Of a stretch of DNA of 64,000 bases, positions 25,719 to 33,567 are shown piece by piece. This DNA comes from Litorimonas cladophorae (GTDB lineage Bacteria; Pseudomonadota; Alphaproteobacteria; Caulobacterales; Maricaulaceae), in assembly GCF_014652455.1 (NCBI RefSeq), contig NZ_BMYV01000001.1:1054001-1118000 (forward strand). The letters run 5' to 3'. The notes beneath the pieces were generated by a model. The model was not told the origin of the DNA and made no database searches. It was given only the letters and a program-made list of their open reading frames with translations. Both the position numbers and the translations under genes were made by a program. Within the stretch, counting starts at the first letter, position 1. Each line of letters starts with the position of its first letter.

Positions 25719-27428
25719 ATGAATCTCAAACCTCTCCACGAGTCCCTCTCTGTTTCGGAACAAATCAAGCTTGCTGACCTCAAACTGATCGCAGCTGATG
25801 GGATAAAGACCATTATTAACAACCGCCCCGACGGTGAAACGAAAGGACAACCGCGTTCAGAAACTTTAGCTAAACGCGCCAAAGAGCTTGGCCTAAGCTA
25901 CCATTACATTCCGGTGAACCCAGGCGGAATGACCGATGCTAATGTTGCTGATTTTGCAACTGTCATGACAAATAGCGAAGGTCCAGTTCTAGCGTTTTGC
26001 CGCACAGGTACGCGCTCAACAACGCTTTGGGCCAAGTCGCAAAAAGGACGTCTTCCCGCCGATGCCATCATCAAAATAGCGTCGAGCGCTGGCTATGATT
26101 TATCGGAAATGAAATCAGTCCTCACAACCACCAACAATCAAAATACAAAAACCGTAGAGGAAAAGGGGGCGAATATGCCGGGGGTGAACGCTCCAAATCT
26201 ATCGCATGAAATCGTTATTGTTGGCGGCGGATCTGCAGGCATTGCAACAGCAGCCAGTTTACTTAAACGAAAGCCTTCGCTCGACATTGCGATTATTGAA
26301 CCGAGAGACGAGCATTTTTATCAGCCAGGCTGGACGATGGTTGGCGGCGGCGTTTTCAAGCCCGAGAAAACGCGCCGTAGGATGAAGGAACTTATGCCCA
26401 AAGGCGTTAAGTGGATTAAAGCCTCGGTCGCGACCTTTGATCCCGACAATAACGCGGTGACCCTCGCGGATGGGCGAAACGTTGGATATGAGATGTTGGT
26501 CACGGCACCGGGTCTGCAGCTCGACTTTGAAAAAATTGAAGGCCTGACTGAGACACTGGGTCAGAATGGCGTCACCTCCAACTACAGATATGATCTCGCG
26601 CCCTATACATGGAAGCTCGTGCAGGGCTTAAAATCAGGCACCGCAATTTTCACGCAACCCCCAATGCCGATTAAATGCGCGGGCGCGCCGCAAAAGGCCA
26701 TGTATCTCTCGGGCGACCATTGGCTACGCACCGGCGTATTGGACAAGATCAATATCAAATTTTGCAACACGGGCGGCGCCATCTTCGGCGTCAAAGCCTT
26801 TGTCCCTGCGCTCATGGAATATGTGAAACGCTATAATGCCGAACTTAATTTTGGCGAGACCCTCGTGAAAGTTGACGGTCCCAAGCAAACAGCCTGGTTT
26901 GAGAAGACAGATGCCGATGGCAAAAAAAGCCAAGTGGAGCGCGAGTTCGATATGCTTCATGTCTGTCCGCCGCAATCGGCTCCAGATTTCATCAAATCCA
27001 GCCCGCTTGCGAATGATGCTGGTTGGGTCGATGTCGATCAGCACACTTTACAGCATAATAAATACGCCAACATTTACGGACTGGGTGATGCAGGATCGAC
27101 ACCTAATGCCAAGACGATGGCCGCGGCACGTAAACAAGCGCCAATTGTTGCCTCAAATATCATTTTCCAAATGGAGGGGAACAACTCGCGTGCCAATTAT
27201 GACGGATATGGCGCATGCCCTTTAACAGTCGAAAAAGGGAAAGTTGTACTCGCTGAGTTCGGCTATGGTGGAAAATTATTACCATCTGTGCCCGTCTGGA
27301 TGATCAACGGAACAAAGGCCACGCGGGCTGCATGGTTCATGAAGGATCACCTCTTGCCTAGCGTATATTGGAACCAAATGCTCAAAGGTAAAGAGTTTCT
27401 CGCAAAACCCGAAATTACCTTAGATTAG
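25719..27428 (+). CDS. DUF442 sulfurtransferase-like domain fused to sulfide:quinone oxidoreductase
   Basis: A 569-residue fusion. Residues about 1-125 are a DUF442 (phosphatase-fold, rhodanese-like) domain with the CRTGTRS loop near 90. A linker leads to a FAD-dependent sulfide:quinone oxidoreductase from about 160: the dinucleotide fold IVGGGSAGIATAAS, the YQPGWTMVGGG segment, and the cysteine motif PIKCAGAPQK. That last motif resembles type II SQR including the mitochondrial enzyme. SQR oxidises sulfide at the membrane surface, passes electrons to quinone and the sulfur to an acceptor. The fused DUF442 could receive or hand on that sulfane sulfur before the dioxygenase acts (inference). 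The second cysteine of the catalytic pair is probably VCPP further on. Confidence 0.9.
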   Translation: MNLKPLHESLSVSEQIKLADLKLIAADGIKTIINNRPDGETKGQPRSETLAKRAKELGLSYHYIPVNPGGMTDANVADFATVMTNSEGPVLAFCRTGTRSTTLWAKSQKGRLPADAIIKIASSAGYDLSEMKSVLTTTNNQNTKTVEEKGANMPGVNAPNLSHEIVIVGGGSAGIATAASLLKRKPSLDIAIIEPRDEHFYQPGWTMVGGGVFKPEKTRRRMKELMPKGVKWIKASVATFDPDNNAVTLADGRNVGYEMLVTAPGLQLDFEKIEGLTETLGQNGVTSNYRYDLAPYTWKLVQGLKSGTAIFTQPPMPIKCAGAPQKAMYLSGDHWLRTGVLDKINIKFCNTGGAIFGVKAFVPALMEYVKRYNAELNFGETLVKVDGPKQTAWFEKTDADGKKSQVEREFDMLHVCPPQSAPDFIKSSPLANDAGWVDVDQHTLQHNKYANIYGLGDAGSTPNAKTMAAARKQAPIVASNIIFQMEGNNSRANYDGYGACPLTVEKGKVVLAEFGYGGKLLPSVPVWMINGTKATRAAWFMKDHLLPSVYWNQMLKGKEFLAKPEITLD

Positions 27429-27465
27429 TTTCAGGCGATTATTTAACGCGCCAAGCGGGACGACG

Positions 27466-29211
27466 ATGTCTATGAAAATTTCCAATTATTTCCCAATTTT
27501 GGATTGGGGTCGCACATATAAAGGCGAGACATTTGTCAATGATGGCATCGCTGCCATCATTGTTACAATTATGCTCATCCCGCAGTCGTTGGCCTACGCT
27601 CTACTCGCAGGCCTGCCGCCCCAAGTCGGACTCTACGCCAGTATACTGCCCCTCGTCGCCTATGCTATTTTTGGCACAAGTAAGACACTTGCTGTCGGTC
27701 CCGTTGCTGTCATCTCATTAATGACAGCCGCAGCGGCTGGTAAAATGGCAGCTCAAGGCTCTCCCGAGTACCTAGCCGTCGCCATCCTGTTGGCCCTCAT
27801 TTCGGGCATTATGCTGCTGGTCATGGGCCTGTTCAAATTGGGCTTCATCGCGAATTTTCTAAGCCACCCCGTAATTTCGGGTTTTATTACCGCCTCAGGT
27901 ATTCTGATTGCGGTTAGCCAACTCAAACATATTTTAGGCGTGAAGGTTACAGGGCACAATTTATTGGAAATCGGGCAATCCCTGATTTCGCAAGTTCCTA
28001 ACACGAATGTTCCTACGCTCATTATTGGCGCGCTATCAACCGCGTTCTTGTTTTGGGTTCGCGGAAACTTAAAACCTCTACTAATCAAAGTCGGCTTATC
28101 TGAAAAGCTTGCAGGTATCGGAACGCGCATTGGCCCCGTTATCGCAGTCGTGGTGTCGATACTGGCCGTGATCGTTTTGGATCTTGCCGATAAGGGCGTA
28201 AAAATTGTGGGTGATATACCTAAAGGTTTGCCGCCTATTGCCGCGCCTGAATTTGACATGGGCCTCTGGATAAGCCTCTTAGGATCGTCCGTCATCATCG
28301 CTATTATTGGGTTTGTGGAATCCGTTTCCGTTGCCCAAACGCTCGCCGCTAAGAAACGTCAACGTATCGAACCAGATCAAGAATTGATTGCTCTTGGCGC
28401 GTCAAATATCGCGTCCGCCTTTTCAGGTGGTTATTCCGTGACAGGTGGTTTTGCGCGCTCCGCAGTTAACTTCGATGCGGGTGCAGAAACACCCGCCGCT
28501 GGCGGTTTCACGGCTATCGGCATTGCGTTAGCGACCTTATTTTTGACGCCGCTACTGTTCTCACTTCCTATCGCAACACTTGCCGCAACGATCATCGTTG
28601 CCGTTCTTTCGCTTGTGAACATCCCGGATATCAAGCAGGCGTGGAATTATTCTAAAAGTGACTTTGCGGCAATGCTCGCAACGATATTGCTGACCCTCGC
28701 TATTGGCGTAGAAGCTGGCGTCATGGCCGGCGTCATTATCTCCGTCGCGATGTTTTTATATCGGTCCTCCCGCCCTCATTATGCGATAGTCGGACAAGTT
28801 CGCGATACGGAGCATTTTAGGAACGTAGAGCGTCATGATGTGGTCACAAGCCCGCGGGTTATTACAATGCGCGTGGACGAGTCGCTTTACTTTGCCAATG
28901 CGCGTTTCTTGGAGGACGCAATTTACGAACGCGCGCTGGAAAATAAAAAGGTCGAGCACGTCATCCTGATGTGCTCCGCGGTGAACGATATTGATCTGAG
29001 CGCTTTGGAAAGCCTTGAAGCGATTAATGAACGGCTCAAATCTGCCAAAATCTCCTTTCATCTCTCTGAGGTAAAAGGCCCTGTCATGGATAAATTGCAA
29101 AAATCACATCTGCTGCATGACCTGACAGGCGAAGTATTCTTAAGCCAGCATGACGCTATTAAAAAAATATGTGGCAATGCTTTCGATACCGAAATTGAGT
29201 TCCATCTCTGA
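27466..29211 (+). CDS. SulP-family anion transporter with STAS domain
   Basis: A 581-residue inner-membrane transporter: about 14 helices over residues 20-440, including the SulP signature region (LIPQSLAYALLAGLPPQVGLYASILP), then a cytoplasmic STAS domain (about 455-560). SulP proteins carry sulfate, bicarbonate or other anions. Within this operon export of sulfite or sulfate produced from sulfide, or sulfate uptake, are both possible. The gene follows the SQR fusion by 37 bp on the same strand. Confidence 0.88.
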   Translation: MSMKISNYFPILDWGRTYKGETFVNDGIAAIIVTIMLIPQSLAYALLAGLPPQVGLYASILPLVAYAIFGTSKTLAVGPVAVISLMTAAAAGKMAAQGSPEYLAVAILLALISGIMLLVMGLFKLGFIANFLSHPVISGFITASGILIAVSQLKHILGVKVTGHNLLEIGQSLISQVPNTNVPTLIIGALSTAFLFWVRGNLKPLLIKVGLSEKLAGIGTRIGPVIAVVVSILAVIVLDLADKGVKIVGDIPKGLPPIAAPEFDMGLWISLLGSSVIIAIIGFVESVSVAQTLAAKKRQRIEPDQELIALGASNIASAFSGGYSVTGGFARSAVNFDAGAETPAAGGFTAIGIALATLFLTPLLFSLPIATLAATIIVAVLSLVNIPDIKQAWNYSKSDFAAMLATILLTLAIGVEAGVMAGVIISVAMFLYRSSRPHYAIVGQVRDTEHFRNVERHDVVTSPRVITMRVDESLYFANARFLEDAIYERALENKKVEHVILMCSAVNDIDLSALESLEAINERLKSAKISFHLSEVKGPVMDKLQKSHLLHDLTGEVFLSQHDAIKKICGNAFDTEIEFHL

Positions 29212-29334
29212 TGCCCCCGAAATCGACTGATCTTAGCTGGCTGGCACACGCGTCTGACGGCGTCTTCGACTTAGTAAAAAGAAATCGTCTAATGGGCGAG
29301 CAGGTCTACACAAAAAGTAGAGGTTTATAAATTT

Positions 29335-30696
29335 ATGTTTATCGAAAAAATCAAGACAGATGGGCTTGCTCATTTCTCATATATAGTTGGCGATAGCGGG
29401 AGCGCCGTCGTGATCGACCCGCAACTCGACATAACTAAATATATGGAGATTGCACGGGCCAACCATTGTCAGATTCAAACCGTAATCGAAACCCATCGAA
29501 ATGAAGACTTCATTTCTGGCGCTTATGCTTTGGCAGCGAAAACAGGAGCTGAGGCTTTACACGGACCTAACCCTCAGCAACCGATTGACTATGCTCGCAC
29601 AGTCCTTGAAGGCGAAGAAATCTTTGCGGGCAACCTAAAGCTCAAGATTTTGGAAACGCCCGGTCACACGGATGACTCGATCTCAATCGCTTTGTATGAC
29701 TTATCCCACGAAGACGGCGCCGCTGGAGTTTTTACGGGCGACACGCTTTTTGTTGGAGATGTCGGCAGAGCAGACTTTTACCCCGAGCGCGCCGAAGAAA
29801 TGGCGGGCATGCTTTACGATAGTCTACAAAAGCTCTTGGCATTGGGCGATCAAGCTATTCTTTATCCCGCGCATGGTGCTGGCTCCGTCTGCGGTGCGGG
29901 AATGGCCGACAGAGAGTTTTCAACAATTGGACATGAGCGAAGAAACAATGACCGCCTTAAGATAGAAACTCGCGATAAATTCATTAAAGCCAAATTGACT
30001 GAGCATCATTACAAGCCGCCCTATTTCAAGACAATGGAACGCCGGAATGTTTTTGGAGCCGCGGCATTAGATCCTTCGCCAAATCTACCAGCACTCAGCT
30101 ACGACACTTTGCGGAATAAGGCTCCAAAACACTTGATTGATGTGCGTCCTGTCTCGAGCTTCTTGGCCGCGCATATTCCAGGCTCCATCAGTTTGCCTGT
30201 TGCCATGATTTCTTCATTCGCAGGCTGGATGATGAACGAGAGCGATACGATTGGATTAATATGTGACGCGGAGCAGGAGGCATCCGACGCCGCGCGTCAT
30301 TTAAACCGTATTGGGTATTCAAATATTGTTGGCTTTTCCAAGAATATGGTCGGAATCGCCGCCGGTGGTGCTCAGATATCTTCGGTGCCCATCATTGACA
30401 CCGAAACAGTTCTTCATCGACTGCAATCCGACGAGGTTTGGACATTATTGGATGTCCGTTCACTAGACGAATTTCAGACTGCGCATATAAGGACTGCGCA
30501 ACATTGCTACGTGGGCGAAATTCTTCAAGATCCTCAGGCGTTGACGTTCGTCGGACCTGTTACAGTCATGTGCGGAAGTGGCGCGCGAGCAACGGTCGCA
30601 GCCTCACGACTGCAACAAGCTGGTATCACTGACATCGACGTTTACTACGGCTCCTATGCAGCATGGACGGCATCGGGCGCGAATTATGAAGCCTAA
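29335..30696 (+). CDS. MBL-fold persulfide dioxygenase fused to two rhodanese domains
   Basis: A 453-residue protein. Residues 1-225 are a metallo-beta-lactamase domain with an altered motif, THRNEDF: His54 is kept but the later positions are Asn56, Asp58 and Phe59. His111 (PGHTDD) and Asp136 (TGDTLF) remain. In human ETHE1 the single iron is held by the residues equivalent to His54, His111 and Asp136, so a mono-iron dioxygenase site is intact while the second site is lost. A first rhodanese domain (about 260-350) has a weak LICDAEQ loop; the second (about 360-450) has the active CGSGAR loop. This resembles CstB-type dioxygenase-sulfurtransferases. A possible product is thiosulfate. Confidence 0.82.
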   Translation: MFIEKIKTDGLAHFSYIVGDSGSAVVIDPQLDITKYMEIARANHCQIQTVIETHRNEDFISGAYALAAKTGAEALHGPNPQQPIDYARTVLEGEEIFAGNLKLKILETPGHTDDSISIALYDLSHEDGAAGVFTGDTLFVGDVGRADFYPERAEEMAGMLYDSLQKLLALGDQAILYPAHGAGSVCGAGMADREFSTIGHERRNNDRLKIETRDKFIKAKLTEHHYKPPYFKTMERRNVFGAAALDPSPNLPALSYDTLRNKAPKHLIDVRPVSSFLAAHIPGSISLPVAMISSFAGWMMNESDTIGLICDAEQEASDAARHLNRIGYSNIVGFSKNMVGIAAGGAQISSVPIIDTETVLHRLQSDEVWTLLDVRSLDEFQTAHIRTAQHCYVGEILQDPQALTFVGPVTVMCGSGARATVAASRLQQAGITDIDVYYGSYAAWTASGANYEA

Positions 30697-30758
30697 AAAT
30701 TTATAAAAACAATTTCTAACTTACTCCCCCACACACTCTTTAAAATAGAGATTTTGAC

Positions 30759-32174
30759 ATGGACCCCTCAGTCAGCGAACTCGCCATAAACCTAGCAAGA
30801 GCTCAATTTGCCTTTACGGTTTCTTTCCATATCATATTCCCAGCCTTCTCGATTGGCCTTGCCAGCTACCTGATGGTGCTGGAAGGCCTGTGGCTGAAAA
30901 CTGGAAACAACACCTATCTAAAGTTATTTAAATATTGGCGGAAAATCTTCGCCGTCGCTTTTGGTATGGGGGTCGTCTCTGGCATTGTGATGGCTTATCA
31001 ATTTGGGACAAATTGGAGTGTCTTTTCGGACAAAGCCGGACCAGTGATTGGACCGCTCATGGCCTATGAGGTTTTGACGGCCTTTTTCCTAGAGGCTGGA
31101 TTCTTAGGCATCATGTTATTCGGTATGGGGCGAGTCTCTAAACGGCTACATTTCATGGCGACGATCATGGTCGCATTCGGAACTTTAATATCGGCCACTT
31201 GGATCTTGTCAGTGAACAGCTGGATGCAAACGCCTGCGGGATTTTCGATCAATGAGGTAGGCCAGTTCGTCCCCGAAAACTGGATGGAGATTATATTTAA
31301 TCCAAGTTTCCCTTATCGTCTGACACATATGGTGCTCGCGGCCTACCTGACGACAGCATTTGTTGTCGGCGCTGTCGGCGCTTGGCATCTGCTCAAAGAC
31401 AAGTCGAACAAGGAGGCTCAAAAGATGTTCTCAATGGCGATGTGGATGGCCGCGATTGTAGCCCCTCTGCAAATCATTGCGGGTGATTTTCACGGCATTA
31501 ACACGCTTGAGCACCAACCCGCGAAAGTCATGGCGATGGAAGGTCATTTTAAAAGTCATGATCATGGCGCCCCGCTCTATTTGTTCGGCATTCCGGACCA
31601 AGAAAACCAAAAGCTCAAATATGCGATCGGTATTCCAAAAGCCTCATCGCTTATCCTCAAGCATGATTTAAACGCGCCGCTCGCGGGTTTAGATACCATT
31701 CCTCGTGCAGATCAACCGCCTGTGGCCATCGTCTTCTGGAGCTTTAGAATTATGGTCGGTATTGGCATGATGATGTTACTCGTCGGCGTGACCAGCCTGT
31801 TCTTGCGGTTGCGCAAACGACTTTACGAAGCCAAACTATTTCACAGATTTGCCCTGATCATGGGACCAAGCGGTTTCGTCGCAGTTCTGGCGGGATGGGT
31901 CACGACCGAAGTCGGTCGCCAACCTTTTACAGTCTACGGCTTACTCCGGACCAGCGAGTCCATTGCACCTGTAGAAGCCCCCGCAGTTGCAGCCTCGCTT
32001 TTGGCTTTCATCATTGTCTATTTCGCTCTCTTTGGAGCGGGAACTTATTACATTATCAAAATGATGAGCAAGACACCTGGCCACCTCGATAAACTGCCGG
32101 GCACTGTCACGCGAACTGCGGGTATAACGCCCGCAGCTTCACTGGACCCCGATGCTATGAACCCTGAGGAATAG
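30759..32174 (+). CDS. cydA: Cytochrome bd-type quinol oxidase subunit I (CIO type)
   Basis: A 471-residue, nine-helix subunit carrying the three haems and the quinol site. FTVSFHIIFPAFSIGLA holds the N-terminal haem ligand; GRQPFTVYGLLRTSE is characteristic of the family. The periplasmic Q-loop is short (about residues 250-330), as in cyanide-insensitive oxidases. E. coli bd oxidase is known to resist sulfide, unlike haem-copper oxidases, which explains its place after the sulfide genes. It lies 62 bp after the dioxygenase fusion on the same strand, so co-transcription is plausible but a promoter in the gap is possible. Confidence 0.95.
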   Translation: MDPSVSELAINLARAQFAFTVSFHIIFPAFSIGLASYLMVLEGLWLKTGNNTYLKLFKYWRKIFAVAFGMGVVSGIVMAYQFGTNWSVFSDKAGPVIGPLMAYEVLTAFFLEAGFLGIMLFGMGRVSKRLHFMATIMVAFGTLISATWILSVNSWMQTPAGFSINEVGQFVPENWMEIIFNPSFPYRLTHMVLAAYLTTAFVVGAVGAWHLLKDKSNKEAQKMFSMAMWMAAIVAPLQIIAGDFHGINTLEHQPAKVMAMEGHFKSHDHGAPLYLFGIPDQENQKLKYAIGIPKASSLILKHDLNAPLAGLDTIPRADQPPVAIVFWSFRIMVGIGMMMLLVGVTSLFLRLRKRLYEAKLFHRFALIMGPSGFVAVLAGWVTTEVGRQPFTVYGLLRTSESIAPVEAPAVAASLLAFIIVYFALFGAGTYYIIKMMSKTPGHLDKLPGTVTRTAGITPAASLDPDAMNPEE

Positions 32175-32184
32175 GAGAGACGCT

Positions 32185-33186
32185 ATGTTTGAACTACCAA
32201 CAATCTGGGCTGGCCTCTTGGCATTAGCTATTTTCATCTATGTTATTCTCGACGGTTTTGATCTCGGTATCGGCTTAGTGTTCCCATTTTTGGAAACAGA
32301 TAAATGTCGCGACGTTGCCATGAATTCTGTTGCACCCGTTTGGGACGGAAACGAAACTTGGCTTGTTTTGGGCGGCGGGGGTCTGCTTGCAGCCTTTCCC
32401 TTAGCATATGCTATCGTTCTACCTGCGCTATACGCACCCTTTATCGTTATGATTTTAGCCTTGGTATTCCGCGGAGTCGCATTTGAATATCGGTGGCGTG
32501 ACAAAGCCCATGAGAAGACGTGGGACCGCTCATTCTTCTTTGGATCACTTCTTGCAACCTTTAGCCAAGGAATTGTCCTAGGGGCCTTCGTGCAAGGCAT
32601 AGACGTTGAAGGCCGTGCGTATGCGGGCGGCTGGTGGGATTGGTTCACACCTTTTTCATTGATGTGTGGCGTCGCGCTCACTGCGGGTTACGCGCTCTTA
32701 GGCACCACATGGCTCGTTATGAAGACCGAGGGCATTCTGAGGGACAGAGCTTATGCTATTGCCAAACCCATGGCGATTGCGACCTTAGCCTTTATGGGAA
32801 TTGTAAGTCTTTGGACGCCATTTCTCTCACCCGAAATCGCTGAGAGGTGGTTTACATTTCCGCAGCTTCTCTTTGTTCTGCCGGTACCGACATTAGTCTT
32901 CATTTTGGCTGTCGTGCTCGGATGGGGCATAATCAAACGCAAAGACAACGTTCCATTCTTGGCAACAATAGGCATATTTCTTTTGTGTTTTGCTGGATTG
33001 GGGATTGGCATCTCCCCCTATATCGTGCCGCGCGCCGTCACTATCGCGGAAGCGGCAGCGCCGGATAAGAGCCTCATGTTTATGCTCGTTGGCGCGCTCA
33101 TTCTTCTTCCAATGATCTTGGCGTATACGGCCTATGCCTACTGGGTCTTCAGAGGAAAGGTCGATCCTGAAGCGGGGTACCACTAA
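32185..33186 (+). CDS. cydB: Cytochrome bd-type quinol oxidase subunit II
   Basis: A 333-residue membrane protein with eight to nine helices; the start contains DGFDLGIGLVFPF and WDGNETWLVLGGGGLLAAFP, both typical of CydB/CioB. It stabilises the haem subunit and completes the oxidase. It follows cydA by 10 bp with a GGAG ribosome site and shares one base with the small gene after it. Confidence 0.95.
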   Translation: MFELPTIWAGLLALAIFIYVILDGFDLGIGLVFPFLETDKCRDVAMNSVAPVWDGNETWLVLGGGGLLAAFPLAYAIVLPALYAPFIVMILALVFRGVAFEYRWRDKAHEKTWDRSFFFGSLLATFSQGIVLGAFVQGIDVEGRAYAGGWWDWFTPFSLMCGVALTAGYALLGTTWLVMKTEGILRDRAYAIAKPMAIATLAFMGIVSLWTPFLSPEIAERWFTFPQLLFVLPVPTLVFILAVVLGWGIIKRKDNVPFLATIGIFLLCFAGLGIGISPYIVPRAVTIAEAAAPDKSLMFMLVGALILLPMILAYTAYAYWVFRGKVDPEAGYH

Positions 33187-33335
33187 TGCTTAAGTTTAAA
33201 TTTCTGGAAGAAAAAGACACCCATATTGAAAAGACGGGACCAAAGGAACTCCTATGGTTTGTCGCCCTTTGGGCACTTGGCTTCGTCACAATCACGATCG
33301 TCGGGGCAATTATAAAACTTTTCTTGAGGACGTGA
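33186..33335 (+). CDS. DUF2474-like small subunit of bd oxidase
   Basis: A 49-residue single-pass membrane protein whose ATG shares a base with the cydB stop (TAATG). A charged N-terminal segment (residues 1-20, ending TGPKELLWF) is followed by one helix (about 23-47). Position, length and the GPKELLWF entry to the helix match the DUF2474 proteins found after CIO-type cydB genes, the counterpart of CydX. It probably stabilises the oxidase. Confidence 0.75.
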   Translation: MLKFKFLEEKDTHIEKTGPKELLWFVALWALGFVTITIVGAIIKLFLRT

Positions 33336-33336
33336 A

Positions 33337-33507
33337 ATGAGCGAACGATTATCTCAGTCTCGCTTTAATCCCATGAGAGCCATTCGCTATATCAAAGACC
33401 ATAAAAAAGAACTTTTTTGGGTCTGGATAACATATCAGTGCATCAAGGGCATGACGACCTTGACACTGATATGGATCCCACTTTGGCTAGTTTGGCGAGG
33501 TCAATAA
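33337..33507 (+). CDS. Small membrane protein following the bd oxidase genes
   Basis: A 56-residue frame beginning one base after the DUF2474-like stop. A basic amphipathic N-terminus (RYIKDHKKELF near 17-27) leads into one Trp-rich membrane helix (about 28-53). I do not recognise a family. Tight spacing to the oxidase genes and positive-inside topology suggest a real accessory protein rather than a chance frame. Confidence 0.55.
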   Translation: MSERLSQSRFNPMRAIRYIKDHKKELFWVWITYQCIKGMTTLTLIWIPLWLVWRGQ

Positions 33508-33529
33508 GGCGAATAATTCAAACATCGAA

Positions 33530-33559
33530 AAAATGGCCCGGACCTGGCCGCGCCATTTT
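33530..33559. terminator. Bidirectional terminator between cyd genes and TonB receptor
   Basis: AAAATGGC (33530-33537) pairs with GCCATTTT (33552-33559), with a GC-rich interior and A-run/T-run flanks on both strands, between convergent genes. Confidence 0.6.
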
Positions 33560-33567
33560 CTTAGGGC

